A stretch of DNA of 63,597 nucleotides. It comes from Selenomonas sp. AE3005. GTDB lineage: Bacteria; Bacillota; Negativicutes; Selenomonadales; Selenomonadaceae. Location of the stretch: assembly GCF_905233635.1 (NCBI RefSeq), contig NZ_CAJODG010000001.1:1-63597 (forward strand), read 5' to 3'. The number at the start of each line of letters is the position of its first letter. Position 1 is the stretch's first letter. This document shows positions 1 to 11,700 of this stretch, in pieces. A program made the translations under genes and the position numbers. Below the pieces are notes generated by a model. That model searched no databases and had not been told where the DNA came from. It saw only the letters and a program-made list of their open reading frames with translations.

Positions 1-14
1 TTTTTTCTTGGCAT
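1..14 (-). CDS. 5' end of a gene running off the left edge
   Basis: An ATG at 14-12 reads leftwards (Met-Pro-Arg-Lys...) and has a GGAGG ribosome site at 27-23 with 8-nt spacing. Only the first codons are inside the window, so no product can be given. A plausible promoter lies just upstream (41-68). Confidence 0.45.
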
Positions 15-40
15 GATTATGACCTCCGTTTTGTTCGGTT

Positions 41-68
41 ATTATATCATGCGCGCTTAATTTTTCAA
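41..68 (-). promoter_or_regulatory. putative sigma-70 promoter
   Basis: On the minus strand TTGAAA (68-63) and TATAAT (46-41) are separated by 16 nt. It overlaps the last codons of the HTH gene and points at the gene leaving the window. Assigned by eye only. Confidence 0.4.
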
Positions 69-322
69 ACACTGGTCTGAATCCATGGGTCCATTATAAC
101 TTTCGCTACTTTTTCGTATATCTCTGTTAAGTGTTTACGAACGCACGCCTCTGATACAGCCATTCTCATTGCTATAATCGGCACTGATAAGTCATTGACG
201 ATATACAACCGGATAATATGCTCATCCATCGGAGTCAGCATAGCCTCAAAAATCAGTCTCTCAAATTCAGCCCTCGTTGACATCCGCAACCGCAGTCTTG
301 CTGCCTTTGATGCACTGTTCAT
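65..322 (-). CDS. small helix-turn-helix protein (sigma region 4-like)
   Basis: 85-residue basic protein. Residues about 33-75 resemble the sigma-70 region 4/LuxR type of helix-turn-helix: an acidic-hydrophobic helix, then a recognition helix around 'SEACVRKHLTEIYEKV'. The start at 322 has a GGAGG about 9 nt upstream. It lies beyond the terminator that closes the lysis operon and has its own upstream region full of inverted repeats, so it is a separate transcription unit. A DNA-binding regulatory role is inferred; the target is unknown. Confidence 0.55.
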   Translation of the reverse strand: MNSASKAARLRLRMSTRAEFERLIFEAMLTPMDEHIIRLYIVNDLSVPIIAMRMAVSEACVRKHLTEIYEKVAKVIMDPWIQTSV

Positions 323-345
323 AGATAGAGTCCTCCTTTTCCACT

Positions 346-381
346 AAAAAAGAGGCGTAGCCCTTCTTTAGACTACGCCTG
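346..381 (-). terminator. rho-independent terminator ending the late/lysis operon
   Basis: Perfect 8-bp stem AGGCGTAG (353-360) / CTACGCCT (373-380). Read on the minus strand it is followed by CTTTTTT. It sits between the endolysin gene and the small HTH gene. Confidence 0.8.
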
Positions 382-409
382 CAAAACTCAAAAATATTAA
401 ATTGTTTAA

Positions 410-473
410 GTAAAATGTAAAGAGAAAACTAAAATGTTAATTTTACATTTCACTTTTTTAGTTTACATTTTAC
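410..473. promoter_or_regulatory. cluster of inverted repeats (candidate operator)
   Basis: A perfect 12-bp inverted repeat, GTAAAATGTAAA (410-421) and TTTACATTTTAC (462-473), brackets a second imperfect palindrome of the same words (about 431-450). The right arm overlaps the endolysin stop codon. The AT-rich repeats lie upstream of the 85-residue HTH gene and could bind it or another phage repressor. Confidence 0.45.
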
Positions 474-1426
474 CATTCAATCCCGGCACTTACACCGCCG
501 CACCTTACATCGACATGTACGCCCCAGTCATATAGGCCAATACCATCGAAAGGCAGCTGTTGGGCATACCATTTCAGTTGTTCCGGCGTGTGACAGTGCG
601 GATAGTTTGGCGTTTGCACATCGGCAGCCGTACCTTCTACATGCTGACTGTTAGCAACCCCACCAACGGCAGCATTATGAGTCGGACAACGATACATACA
701 TGATACTTCCAACGGGCCGCCAATGCTCTCACGGAGGCGGTCAAGAAGTTCCAAGAGTCGCTGACTTACGTTGTTAGCTGATTCAGTACCGCAATTACAA
801 TGCCCTTGTTCCCGGCCGTGGCACATCATTTCCTCTGCGCTGAAATATTTAGCCCTTGCCGGTTCATCGGCAGCATCGGCCGGTGCGGTGCCACTACAAA
901 TATAGTCGGTTACACCTCGTGCAATAGCTTTTGCAAAATCGTCAGCCTGGTCACGCAGCTTTATAGCGTCGGAATAGTTGCTGATAAAGCCCGTTTCAAC
1001 AAGTACCGCCGTCATGTTAGTGCGCTTAAGAACTGCAAGCCCTCCACGCTCCTTAATGCCACGGTCAATCATGTCTAACGAGCTGACAATCTGTGCGTTG
1101 ATACATTCCCCCAGTGCTCTTGCCTCGTCAGAACCAGGGAAGATAAGCGTCTCCGTACCCTTAGCGGAAATATTGTCAGCAGAATTGCAATGGATAGAAA
1201 TGAACAAATCTGCCTCGCTGTCGTTCGCCGTATCTGTAATTTCGCTAAGACTGTCACTCTGTAAGTTGCCCACGACTTCCACGCTGGCAGCAGTAAGGTA
1301 GGATTCTACATAGTCCGTAATTTCTTTTGCAATAATAGCCTCTTGTAAATCAAGGCCATAATTTACCGCGCCGGGGTCAGGTCTGCCATCTGGACTATGT
1401 CCAGCATTGAGAAATACACGCATCAT
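470..1426 (-). CDS. endolysin: N-acetylmuramoyl-L-alanine amidase plus M15-type peptidase
   Basis: 318 residues if started at the ATG at 1426, which follows GGAGG; the next codon is also ATG. The upstream extension to 1468 overlaps another gene and is less likely. Residues about 3-185 are an Amidase_3 domain with zinc-ligand motifs 'NAGHS' (His10), Glu29, 'SIHCNS' (His79) and the catalytic 'VETGF'. Residues about 200-318 resemble a peptidase M15_3 domain ('HVEGTAADV', 'HVDVR'). The enzyme should cut the amide and peptide bonds of host peptidoglycan at lysis. It is the last gene of the late operon, directly after the holin-like genes. Confidence 0.9.
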   Translation of the reverse strand: MMRVFLNAGHSPDGRPDPGAVNYGLDLQEAIIAKEITDYVESYLTAASVEVVGNLQSDSLSEITDTANDSEADLFISIHCNSADNISAKGTETLIFPGSDEARALGECINAQIVSSLDMIDRGIKERGGLAVLKRTNMTAVLVETGFISNYSDAIKLRDQADDFAKAIARGVTDYICSGTAPADAADEPARAKYFSAEEMMCHGREQGHCNCGTESANNVSQRLLELLDRLRESIGGPLEVSCMYRCPTHNAAVGGVANSQHVEGTAADVQTPNYPHCHTPEQLKWYAQQLPFDGIGLYDWGVHVDVRCGGVSAGIEW

Positions 1427-1590
1427 TTTTCCTCCTTTTCCTTTTCCGCAGGGAGTGTGCCTCCCCAAAAATGCACAACCTCATCATTATCATCAAATTT
1501 GGGTAATCTTACATCATGTTTTGAGTGAAAGTAATCCCATGCCTCCGGGAAGTGCGTTTCAATGTACTTTAACTGTTCCTCCAGTGTCAT
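1423..1590 (-). CDS. hypothetical 55-residue protein of the lysis cassette
   Basis: Starts at ATG 1590 after a GAGGG ribosome site. Its TGA overlaps the first ATG of the endolysin gene, implying translational coupling. The protein is acidic at the start, has a central 'VVHFWGGTLP', and ends in a run of Lys and Glu. No membrane segment is seen, so it is not an obvious holin or spanin. Confidence 0.6.
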   Translation of the reverse strand: MTLEEQLKYIETHFPEAWDYFHSKHDVRLPKFDDNDEVVHFWGGTLPAEKEKEEK

Positions 1591-1592
1591 TG

Positions 1593-1802
1593 TTACACCC
1601 TCTTCCCTACATGCTTTATGACTTCTTCGATAATAGCCTGCTTGCTGTTGAATGTATCAGCTACAGTCTTTCCGAGAAAACCGATAAGCCCTACCGCGAT
1701 ATTGGTTTGTAACTCTTTGTTATCACCTATAAATAGCGACAGTATAAGTGCAACGACCAGACCTATAGCGATAATTTTTTCAGTACTGAAAAACTTAGCC
1801 AT
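1593..1802 (-). CDS. probable holin (small membrane protein)
   Basis: 69 residues from ATG 1802, which has GAGGAG upstream; an in-frame extension to 1841 overlaps the neighbour and is not needed. One clear transmembrane helix (about residues 9-26, 'IIAIGLVVALILSLFI') is followed by a second moderately hydrophobic helix and a charged C-terminus. Size, topology and position just before the endolysin fit a holin; no family-specific motif proves it. Confidence 0.55.
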   Translation of the reverse strand: MAKFFSTEKIIAIGLVVALILSLFIGDNKELQTNIAVGLIGFLGKTVADTFNSKQAIIEEVIKHVGKRV

Positions 1803-1815
1803 GTTAATCACTCCT

Positions 1816-2103
1816 CTATCTATCCTTATCAGGAAAATCATTGTGTGTCTGCCGACAAAATTTAACTAAGAAATCCAACCGCTTATGCGCCTGCATTGCA
1901 CTCTGCTCAACCGCTGCAAGTTTAATCTCAATATCGTGACTGCGCCGGTTTGCCTCGTCCAACTTAACTGTCATAATGTCAAGCGACTTTTCTAGCCGTC
2001 CTATGCTTTTGTCAAGCGGTTTAAGGATTACATAAGATACTATTGACCATATAGCACCGCCAATAACTGTAACTTGAACTGCTGTAGTTACCAAATCATC
2101 CAT
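1816..2103 (-). CDS. membrane-anchored coiled-coil protein, XhlA-like
   Basis: 95 residues: an N-terminal hydrophobic helix (about 8-27), then a coiled coil ('LEKSLDIMTVKLDEANRR') and a basic C-terminus. Hemolysin XhlA/phage holin-accessory proteins often pair a coiled coil with a membrane helix and neighbour the holin and amidase. The coiled coil probably faces the cytoplasm. Exact role is inferred from context. Confidence 0.5.
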   Translation of the reverse strand: MDDLVTTAVQVTVIGGAIWSIVSYVILKPLDKSIGRLEKSLDIMTVKLDEANRRSHDIEIKLAAVEQSAMQAHKRLDFLVKFCRQTHNDFPDKDR

Positions 2104-2120
2104 GTTTTCACCGCCTTGCC

Positions 2121-2693
2121 TTACTTAACTGATAGCCCGTCCTTTATCGTAGCTACCTCTTTTTCTGCCTCCCTGCGCAGCTCACTATACCACCCGTCAG
2201 TGTCATTGAGTTGACCATACATATCAACGCAAGCCTGCTCATAAGCAAGCCAACGACGCAAACCTTCATTATATAGATGGTCAATATCCTCTTTTTTTGG
2301 TGCCGACATAAACGACTGGCCGGGCAGGATAGGTTGCTCCCACGGCTGGCGCGTAGGCGGTTTCTTCGGCATGGTGTCTACACCGTTTGAAATGTTCGGC
2401 TCATCCTCCGGCTCGTCAGTACCCTCCTGCCACTGCAACTGTGTAACCTTACCGGTTTTATCCTTGGCTCCAGACATAGTATTCTCCGGAGGTTTCTGGA
2501 TAATACCGCCGTACCGGTCAATTAGCTGAAACCGTGTAGTCAGATTGTTATCAATGGCCTCTTCAAGTTTTTGAAACAAAAACCGGCTCATACGGCCTGC
2601 CCCCAGCCAATAGAAATACTCTGCCAAATCTGCATACAGCTTAATGCCTGCTGCCTGCATATCTAGCATTTGCAACTCTAAATCATGCTCCAT
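2121..2693 (-). CDS. hypothetical late protein
   Basis: 190 residues from ATG 2693, preceded by AGGAGG. A longer reading to 2747 would start inside the terminator hairpin and is rejected. An N-terminal helical section (residues about 10-60, 'ADLAEYFYWLGAGRM') is followed by a Pro/Glu-rich linker and a second helical section containing 'YNEGLRRWLAYEQACVDMYGQ'. No family recognised. First gene after the terminator that follows the giant gene. Confidence 0.65.
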   Translation of the reverse strand: MEHDLELQMLDMQAAGIKLYADLAEYFYWLGAGRMSRFLFQKLEEAIDNNLTTRFQLIDRYGGIIQKPPENTMSGAKDKTGKVTQLQWQEGTDEPEDEPNISNGVDTMPKKPPTRQPWEQPILPGQSFMSAPKKEDIDHLYNEGLRRWLAYEQACVDMYGQLNDTDGWYSELRREAEKEVATIKDGLSVK

Positions 2694-2722
2694 TCTAATC
2701 TCCTCCTTTGCATGATAAATAT

Positions 2723-2754
2723 AAAAAGACCTTGGAGAGTTCCCCAAGGTCTTT
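2723..2754 (-). terminator. rho-independent terminator after the giant polyvalent gene
   Basis: Stem GACCTTGG (2728-2735) / CCAAGGTC (2744-2751), extended by three A-T pairs. On the minus strand it ends in TTTTT. It lies 7 nt after the stop of the 4557-codon gene and before the lysis genes, so it probably lowers or times lysis-gene expression. The stem is symmetric enough to work in both directions. Confidence 0.8.
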
Positions 2755-2760
2755 ACTACA

Positions 2761-5700
2761 TTATTTTATTCCTAGCGCACGTTTGGCAATTTCGATGCGC
2801 TTTTTCTGTATGTTTCTCTGCATTACCTCCCTGTCATGGATAGACCACTTTGGATTATCGATAATCGACTTTTCCTGTTTACTGATTTTTCGCAGCTGCT
2901 TTTGGCCATTTTCAAGCCGTTGCAGAAGTGCCGGGTCAAATCCTTCCGGCCTCTTATGTGTGAGTTTATACTCATTTTTCAGCTTAGTCTGCTCTTCTAA
3001 CTTCTTATAGAAGTCATTGACAGATTGCGGACTCTTAAACTGCGGATACAGATAGCCACGGATAAGCGGCATTTCTTCAAGCGACAAGCTCTGCTGATTC
3101 TGACCGGACACAAGGTCAATAGCTTTAGGAATTGCCATACCAAGTGTTCCCGTATAACCCGCTATAAAGTGTTCTATATTGCGTGGTGCAATGTCGAAGG
3201 TTTCACCCATCCACTTTGCAAGGCTGGTAGTATACGGACCATACTGTAGTTTTGCCGGAAGTTTATCCTGCCCCTGTGGAATAATAGGCCGGTCAGTAAA
3301 GAAAGCATGATTAGCCTGAATCTCAATAATTGGCAGTATAGAAGTCGGCAACATACCAGGCAAAGCATCCCACATTGGCATGAAATAATCTTTTGCCTTA
3401 TGTGAACGCTTGTTATATGCCTCGTCAAGCCCCTTTTCTACAGCGTTGCTGACAAATCGTATGCCCATATCGGCAGCTTTTGGTATGCGGATGGTTGTAT
3501 CTCCAAACTTAAAGAGCCAATGTGTTTCCTTAAGCCAGTCAGGAGCGTCCTTATACCAGTCCTCATCATGGTACATAGCAAATATAATCATTGCCGGAAG
3601 TGCACCATACAAAACAAGTTTTGCGGCCGTCCGCGCTGCCCTCTTGGGGTCATTCTTAAAGTCAAGACTACGATATAACTTATCCCAGCCTTGAATACTT
3701 GCATTAGCAAAGGCTGTAATCTTGTTGTACTCAGCACCGGCCTTGCCGTGACGTGCGAAGTCCATCAAATCGCGACTTTCAAAAGCTGCCTCAAGCATTG
3801 CTGCATTGATTTCTTCCTTGGTCGCATTAGGCTTATCTTTCAGGATAGCCTCTTTGGTTTTCTTGTACATTGCCAGGCGTGTGCCATACTCGGAGTATTC
3901 ACCTGCCATCTGCAAGCCTTCCAACAACGCATTAGCGAAGTCGCGGCTTGTGAGTCGTTTCCAGAAACTACGGCCTAGCTTGTCAAGAGTTGACTGCGTA
4001 TAATCACGGTCAAGGGAAAGCGCACTAGCTTGTGCTGCTCCCTGTGTGAGCCATTCATAGTAAATTGGTTTACGTTTCCACGCATACCAAAAGCCTCTTA
4101 CAATGTCCAGAGGATTAACCCACATACCATACTTAGTATAGAGCGTTGAATCCTGCCAGTCACGTGCCACGTTGCGCAATGCAAACTCCGGTGATGCCAT
4201 TGTGAAACAAGCTCTAGCTAGTCGCGTAATGGCATGTAGGAACTTAATGAAGAAGTGAGAACTGTCTACGCCCATATTGTTTACTGCCCGTACAACATCC
4301 GGGTCAGTCTGTAAATACTTGCGCTTGCCGTTCTCCAGGAAGGTAATAGTCGTTTTGTCGCTATCAGACTTATCTACTTCTTCAATCAGCCAACCGGAGG
4401 CATCACAACGTGCAACGTCAGCAAGCAGGCATTTTGCCTTGTTCAGTTCAGCCTTTTGGATAAACTGTGCCGTGTTGCGGATAATGGACTCCAACGGATT
4501 AACAATATCACGGGTTGAACCCTTGATATGTTTCATGCTATCGCCAAAGTTAATATCCTCGTTATCCTCGAATACACGGAACAATGGTACATAGTTTTGC
4601 CACTTAGTAAGCAGTTCTTGGAACCGCTTTTCACTAATAACGCCACTATCTGCCAGTATTGCAGCTGTTGTATTGGAGAAGTGAACTAAATCCTGTTGCG
4701 CAGCATGATACTTTTCAAAGCCATCATCGATGTACTTCTGGCAGTTGTCCTTGCTGTACGTTGCAGGAATCGGCATAAGGGCATCGCTAAGTTTTTCAAT
4801 CTGCTCTTCATACTCAGCCTTCTGCTTTTCATCCTCCTTACTGGTTCCCAGCTTTTCAATCTTATTCTTCAAGTGCTGCTGCTCCTGACGAATATCATCG
4901 TTATGCTGGTGCATATCCATGATATGACAAGCCGTACAGTAAGTGACAAAATCGCGTTGTTTCTCGGCGTTCTGGAAAGCGTCAATGCTATTAAGTATCT
5001 GATACAACGTCTTGAAACCAGTAAAGTCTACATTCGGGAAGGCATGTTTCAAGGCATCTACAGCACCCTCGTTGCGTCCTTCCAGTGCTGCTATTGCTCT
5101 ACCATAAGAGCCACGCAACATACGGAAAGCCACCATCGGGTCAGCGGTTATGCCAAGTTTGCTCTGACCTTTTTCCGTCAGATTAGCGTTTACCTGCTTA
5201 ACCATGCGGTTAATCGGTTCCAATTCCTCTACAAATTCCTCATAGAGCTTGTTTTTCCGCTCCTGCATAGTCGGTTTCTGCTTGTTGTTCCACTGAATAG
5301 ACCCCTGCATTTGCTCCCGGTAATCCTTACCAAGCCACTCTGCAAAGGCATCGCGCAAATCTTCAAGTTTAGCCGAATACGCTGGATTATCCCTCATAGC
5401 CTTATGGAAGGTATAAGCCTCCTTGGAAACATTGTTAGATGCTCCCGTGAGAATCCAGTCAGCAATGTAGTTGTTCATTGCCTCTGTAGACGTGATACCA
5501 AGGTTTTGTGCTGCGATACGTCCTGCGACCGGCAGTATGTTTTCCCAGTCAAAAGCATGACGGGAACGCAACACTCTGTCCTCTGGCTTGTAAACAACAT
5601 TGTTCTTGTTGCCTTCCATCTTGCCATAGCGAAGTTTGACATCCAGTGCCTTTTCTATCATTTCCGTTAGGTGCTTGCGATAGCGGAACTTTTCACTATC

Positions 5701-8700
5701 CTCATTGCCCTTGCCAGCCATGATGTTTTTTATACGGTGGAATAATCCTTCATTGCTATTGTCGGACGGGCCATAGGAATACTTGGTCTTCCCATAAGAA
5801 AAAGCACCCTTTTCAGAGTGCTTTGTGGACTTTATGGTTTTTCTGGTTGCTTCTCGGATTTCTTGTACATGGCGTTCCTTAGCTCGTTCAAGTTCATCCC
5901 AAGTAGCATAGCGAGTGCGCAATCCTGTGCTTCCTTCTCGGTTATCGTATGCGGTTTCTCTGTAGACTGTTTTTGCATAATCAATCATCCTTTCCGCATT
6001 GCGTAAAATCATGTCATAGGTTTCATCAACACCATTTTCCATGTCAATATTAAGCCCTTGGGTATGAACCTTAACAAAGTCGGCTTTGTTGGCATGTTTA
6101 GCAACAGCATTACCATACGCTTCCGAAAATGGTTTAAGAACCTCATCCATCAAATCGGAACTTGTCAGTTGAAGTTCTTTTGCTATCTGCGCATCTGTAC
6201 GACCTTCATTTCTGCGTTTGGTTATGGCTTCGTCTAGGAACTTATTTATCTTACCTAAGATAAAGTTCTTGTGTTCTTCGCCTATATCCTTAGCTTCATC
6301 GTACTTTATTTTGTCAGAATTGTCAATGCCTTTTTCGGCAGACAATTTAATACCTTCGGTCACAAGTCTACCACTGGGCAGGCGAATCTCCTTCCCTTCC
6401 TTATACACCTTGAACAATGGTCTACCTTCGCCGGCCTTCATATCCCTTGCCAGTCGGCCAAACGCTTTTACAAAGGAATCCCTCTGTGCTGTTGTCAGCT
6501 TTCCTTCTGGGTTATGGAAGAAGTCAGCAAACTTATCCATGATGCGCTTTACCCAGGCAACGAACTTACGAGCAAGGCTAGGCTGTTCAACGCCCATTTC
6601 CTTGAAAATCTTTACGCGCTGGGTAACATCCTCAAAAGCATCTGCAAGCATTTCTTCAATAACTTCTTCATCCGAAGTCAAGTCACCCCTGCCATTCTGC
6701 TTTACAAAGGCATCTATTTGCGCTTTGCTGATTTCACCCTTGAAATAGTCCATAACTTCATCGTAGAAATTTTCGTTACCCTCGCTATTGGCAAGCCAAT
6801 GGAAAGTTTCATGCCAGAATACTTGCGACAATGGCATATTGCTGCGGCGATTAAGCACCGTAGAACCTGCCGGAATCACCTTACCGCCAATGACCATATC
6901 AGTAAATGCGTGGAAACCGTGCATTTTTGGAGCAGCTTCAATCCAAATAACAGGCGTACCTATCGTTTTGCCGAATTCTGCTACTTTCCGTTCCTGACTG
7001 GTGTAGTCTCTTTCATCAACAACCTTGGCATTGTTGAGAGCACGCTTCATTTCGCCGGTCATAGAGAATTTAGCTTTTCCCTTCAGTAACCCGTAGGCAT
7101 TACTTGCATAGCCCTGGACTGCTAATTTCTCATCATTTGACAGTTTCTTATCCCAGTAATCTTTATTAGCCGCACCCATTATCTCCTTTATTTGGACTTC
7201 TGCATGAGACTTAGTAGTTTTCTTGGACTTCCAATCACTGAGTATGCTTTCAATCTTGGCTTTATACTCATGTACAGCCGGATTGTTGGCTGCTGAAGCA
7301 TCTTCCATAGAGTTCTCATTATCGTTTACCAATTCATAAGAAGCAGCCTTTTGAGAAGGAGATTTTTTAGCTTCTTCCTTGACCTGCGGCTTTTCTTCCA
7401 ACAGTTTCCGCGCATCGCGAAGGAATTTGTCTCTATCTCCTTTTCGGTCAAAGCTAACACTGGGTTTAGTTTTCCCATCGTCATAATCAAATCCAAACAC
7501 ATTCCTTGCCTGATATTTCTTGGCAAGGTCAGCAAACTGCATTCTGTAAGCCTCATCAGTTCCTTTTGGGAAAGATTCTTTCAGACTTACATAATTGCCG
7601 TTGATGTAAAATAATCCATCGCCTTCCTCTACAGCTTGCTTTACATTCTGCTCCGGTTCGCTGTCAATAGCGGTATCTGCTGCCTGAGAAGTTCTCTTTG
7701 AATCATCATCAACAAGTGTAGCCTCAATTTCTCTATTCAGCTGATTCAACCGGTCACTAAGCTCTTTTACCTTCTTAGCATACGGATTTTCCTGCTCTGC
7801 AATTTTTCGAGCCTGTTCGACTTCATTTTTGTAGTCATCAAGTTCTTTGCTACGTATTGCCAGCGAATTATCCGGACCGTTACGCAAAGTGTTTTCAATG
7901 CCTGCTACAGAATTGGTTTTTACACCGTAAGCACGATTACCTATAAGTTGTAAGAAAACTTCTCCTGCTTCCTTCTTGTACATACCGGTCAACCGCAACC
8001 CACCAATCTGCCCAATCTCTACAGACTGTGTTTTGGTGAGATTTTTCAGCACCTTATCAAGTGCCTCCTGTGCCTCGCCACGGTCTTTGTAGTTCTTGCC
8101 ACCAATAGTCATGGAGAAGTTTTCGCCTTTCGTATCTTTACGGTTGGCAATATCCTTCTTAATCTTATCGATGACTCTTTCAGCCTCAGCAATAGTTTCT
8201 TCCGAACCTGCAAGCGTATTTTCCGCATTGCGGATTTTCTTCTTGAAGGCCGTCTGTGCGTGCTGGTACTTAGTCAACTCATTATTTACCTGCAACTGTT
8301 CCTTAATCAACGGATTGCCTGTTGCTGCGCCTTCTACCTCAGCATAAGAAAGCGTAACAAGGTCTGCATCGTCTACAGTACGTACCGACATATCGCCACT
8401 CATTGCCTGGGCAATAATAGCTGCCTTGTTCTTCAACTTCTCCCACATGTTAGCATCGAAGGAGTCTTTGACAACATAATTAAAGATTTCAACTTCCTTG
8501 TTCTGATTGCCTTGGCGAAGTATACGCCCGTGACGCTGTTCAAGGTCACGCGGTCGCCACGGTGCATCCAAGTCATGGAGTGCTACTAAATGAGTCTGAC
8601 AGTTAGTGCCTGCGCCCATAGTTTCCGTAGAGCCAATAAGAATACGAATATCACCATTATTGACCTTCTGGAATACATCGTCGCGCTTTTGCTTAGTATT

Positions 8701-11700
8701 GTAATTCTGAATGAAGGCAATATCCTTTTCCGGTATGCCTTTTTCTTTCAGCTTGGCAATAAGCTCGCGATATACTTCTGGGTTTTCAATGCTGCTTACT
8801 TTGTCAGTGTCACTATCTTTGTCGGTTTCTGCTTTTGGTATGCCCATATCGCAGAATACCAGCTGTGCGCCTTTTACATCTGTAGTATCGTGGTATTTCT
8901 TAGCAATTGTATCAGCACATGCCTCAATCTTGGAATCCGTCAGCGACAATTTGCGCAGGTCATTAGTAAGAGCAAGCATATTATCCTCGCCCTTCTGCTT
9001 TTTGAAACTGCCCTTCATTTTTGCAACACGTTCGGGAACTTTGTTCTTAATATAATCCACCACTGCCGGGTCAGCGTCTATAGTGACTACTGTAGCCTTA
9101 TCGTTTTTCAGCTTAGGAATATTAAGCGTCAAGTCATCCTGCGTTTTTACATCAGCAAACTTCCGGAACATTTTTGTAAGGTCAGCCATGTTGATAAATT
9201 TCTTTACCATTGTAACCTTACGGAATCCATCACCAGTAGGTTTACGTTCAATGCCTTGTCCAATATCGCCAAAGGTGCGCATCCAGTTATCGAAAAGCTC
9301 TAATCCCTTTTCTTTTAACCCCTGCATATCAAGATAACGCATCATGGTATACAGTTCAGACATGGTATTAGATACTGGCGTACCCGTAGCAAATACTACG
9401 CCACGGCCACCTTGATTGTTAGTAAGCCACTGAGTTTTCAAGAACATATCACGGGAACGGGCAGCATTGGAATTGGTAAGACCACGAATCTGCCCTAATC
9501 TGGTAGCAAATTCAAGGTTTTTGAACATATCTGCCTCATCGACAAACAGCTGGTCAATACCCAATTCCTCAAAGGGAATACCAATATCATCAACATCAGT
9601 GGATATTACTTCTTCCAAACGTGACTCAAGATTCTTTTTAGACGTTTCCATGTTGGAAAGTGTACGCTTGTCAAGGTTCCTATCCCCTTTAGCCTCCAAA
9701 ATGGTATCTTCCAACCGGTCAATTTCCTGCTGAATAAAGTCTGCTGCCGTTTCTGGAGTAACAGGGAACCGCTGGAATAAGTTATGGGAAATGATGATAC
9801 CGTCCCAATCTTCCGTGCGGATTCTTGCCAACATACGGTTACGTGCTGTACGTTTCTCCATGATAGCTTTCCGCTGTTCGGGAGTTTTCCCTTTCAGCAG
9901 GTCAATCTTCTTAGTACGCCCGTCTTCTGTCTTTTCAATCTTAGTGGTTCTCTCCACTGCCGGAAGGTCATTAGACTGTAATACCAAGAGTTTTGCACCC
10001 GGATAAAGCTGACGGAACTCACGTGCAAACTGTTCTACGACGTTGTTAGGCAGGCAGTACATAGGCTTGTTTGCTATCCCTAAACGGCGCATTTCCATGC
10101 CAGCTGCCTGCATTTCAAAAGTCTTACCTGCACCTACGCAATGAGCTATAAGAGTATTGCCACCCTGTAACATACGCCATACCACGTTTTTCTGGTGGTC
10201 TTTCATGGCAATTTTAGCGTTCATTCCGGGGAATGTAAGGTGTGAGCCGTCATATTCACGTATAACCGTATTATTGTAGTTGTCATTGTAGTAGCGGACA
10301 AGGCGTTTCTCACGTTCCTTATCCTGCCAAATCCAATCCTTAAACTCCTGCTGCAATTCATCTGCTGCAACATTGGCGGCATCGGTTTTTTCCTGATTTA
10401 AGACTTTTTCCTTGCCGGAACCATCGAAAATCTGAATAGCCTTGTTGTTAAGGACGTGTTCAAGCAAATCTGGCAAGCTAATTCCCTGCAACTTGTAATT
10501 AGGATTACTACCCCAACCGCTTACAGTCCACAATGCAGCACCACGACTGAATTTTACTGTAATATTGTCGCTTAGGTGGGTGGCAAAATCCTGCACGTCC
10601 TGTACGGGAATCCACGGTGAGCCAAGATTTACAATGATTTCATCAGATACAAGGTCCTCCGGAATAACCTTTTCAAGCTCTTTTACATTATCTGCATAGG
10701 ACTTGTCTGTTCTTGCAGCCTCTTTAGCTTGTGCCAACTTCTCACGTACATTACCAGACAGATATTCTTCACGGGTTTCGTAATCTTCCGTAGCCGGATT
10801 CTTAAAAATCTTACCATGAAGTTTAGCAACTACCTTATCCGGCGTGCTATCCATCAATTTTGCCATATAATCAAGGTCAACTGTGCCCTGATTAGTAAGG
10901 GAGGCAATAAGCGCATCGTCAGCTTTTTCTACATGAGTAACTTCGCGTTGTGCCTGCGTAGTACGTACAGTGAAGATATCGGCCTTTTCTGCGCCCTTAA
11001 CGCGCTTACGTTTCTGCCCGTTCTTAAGGGTATATTCTTCCTCAATAGGCTTTTCTAATGCCTGCACCATGCCAGCACTGGGGTCATCACGGAAAGAGAC
11101 CGCGGCCTTGCCCGTAAGTTCTCCATGCTTAGCAACAAACGAATCATAGTCATTATTAAGCTGTTTGCGCAGCCCTTCTACGGCTTTTTCTGTCGCATTG
11201 GGGTCACGCTGAGCAACAAGCAAGGCATTAAGGGTATTCTTGACCTTAAGATAGTCATTTACTACCTTAGCTTTTGCGCCAGTTACTTCTACGGCCTTGC
11301 CGTCCTGATTCTGTACCACCTTGCCATCAGAATAATAATACTCATAGTCACGGGTCTTTTCATCAGCTACGGCCTTCTTATTAGCTGCTGTATTGTCAAA
11401 CGTCTTTGCCTTTTTACGGCTTACAGGTTCATATACAACAGGCAGTTTCTCCATTGCCTTTTGGAGCTTGTTTGCCACGTCAGCTACGGTAGTTCCTTCC
11501 GGCATCTTAACATTTAGCGCAGGATTACCCCACTGGTCACGGCCGTGACTCTTTTCGCCCAAGATATTATCCGGGTGCTTATCAAAGTATTCGTTAATGC
11601 CATAGCTCGGAGCAGAATACCAGTTGCCAGTTTTTACCTCTTTTATATCACCAAACTTATGACCGTAAGATGATTTCTGTCCAGCCTTGTCATGTTTACG

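Noticed and set aside
2694..2747. Upstream extension of the 190-residue gene
   Set aside because: It would begin inside the terminator hairpin and has no ribosome site, whereas ATG 2693 follows AGGAGG.
4696..5670. 324-codon open frame on the plus strand opposite the giant gene
   Set aside because: Lies entirely antisense to a clearly coding region, has no ribosome site, and the translation is an irregular hydrophobic/Cys/Phe-rich text typical of antisense frames.
6271..7089. 272-codon plus-strand frame antisense to the giant gene
   Set aside because: Same reasons; no motif or start signal, and overlaps the metallopeptidase-coding part.
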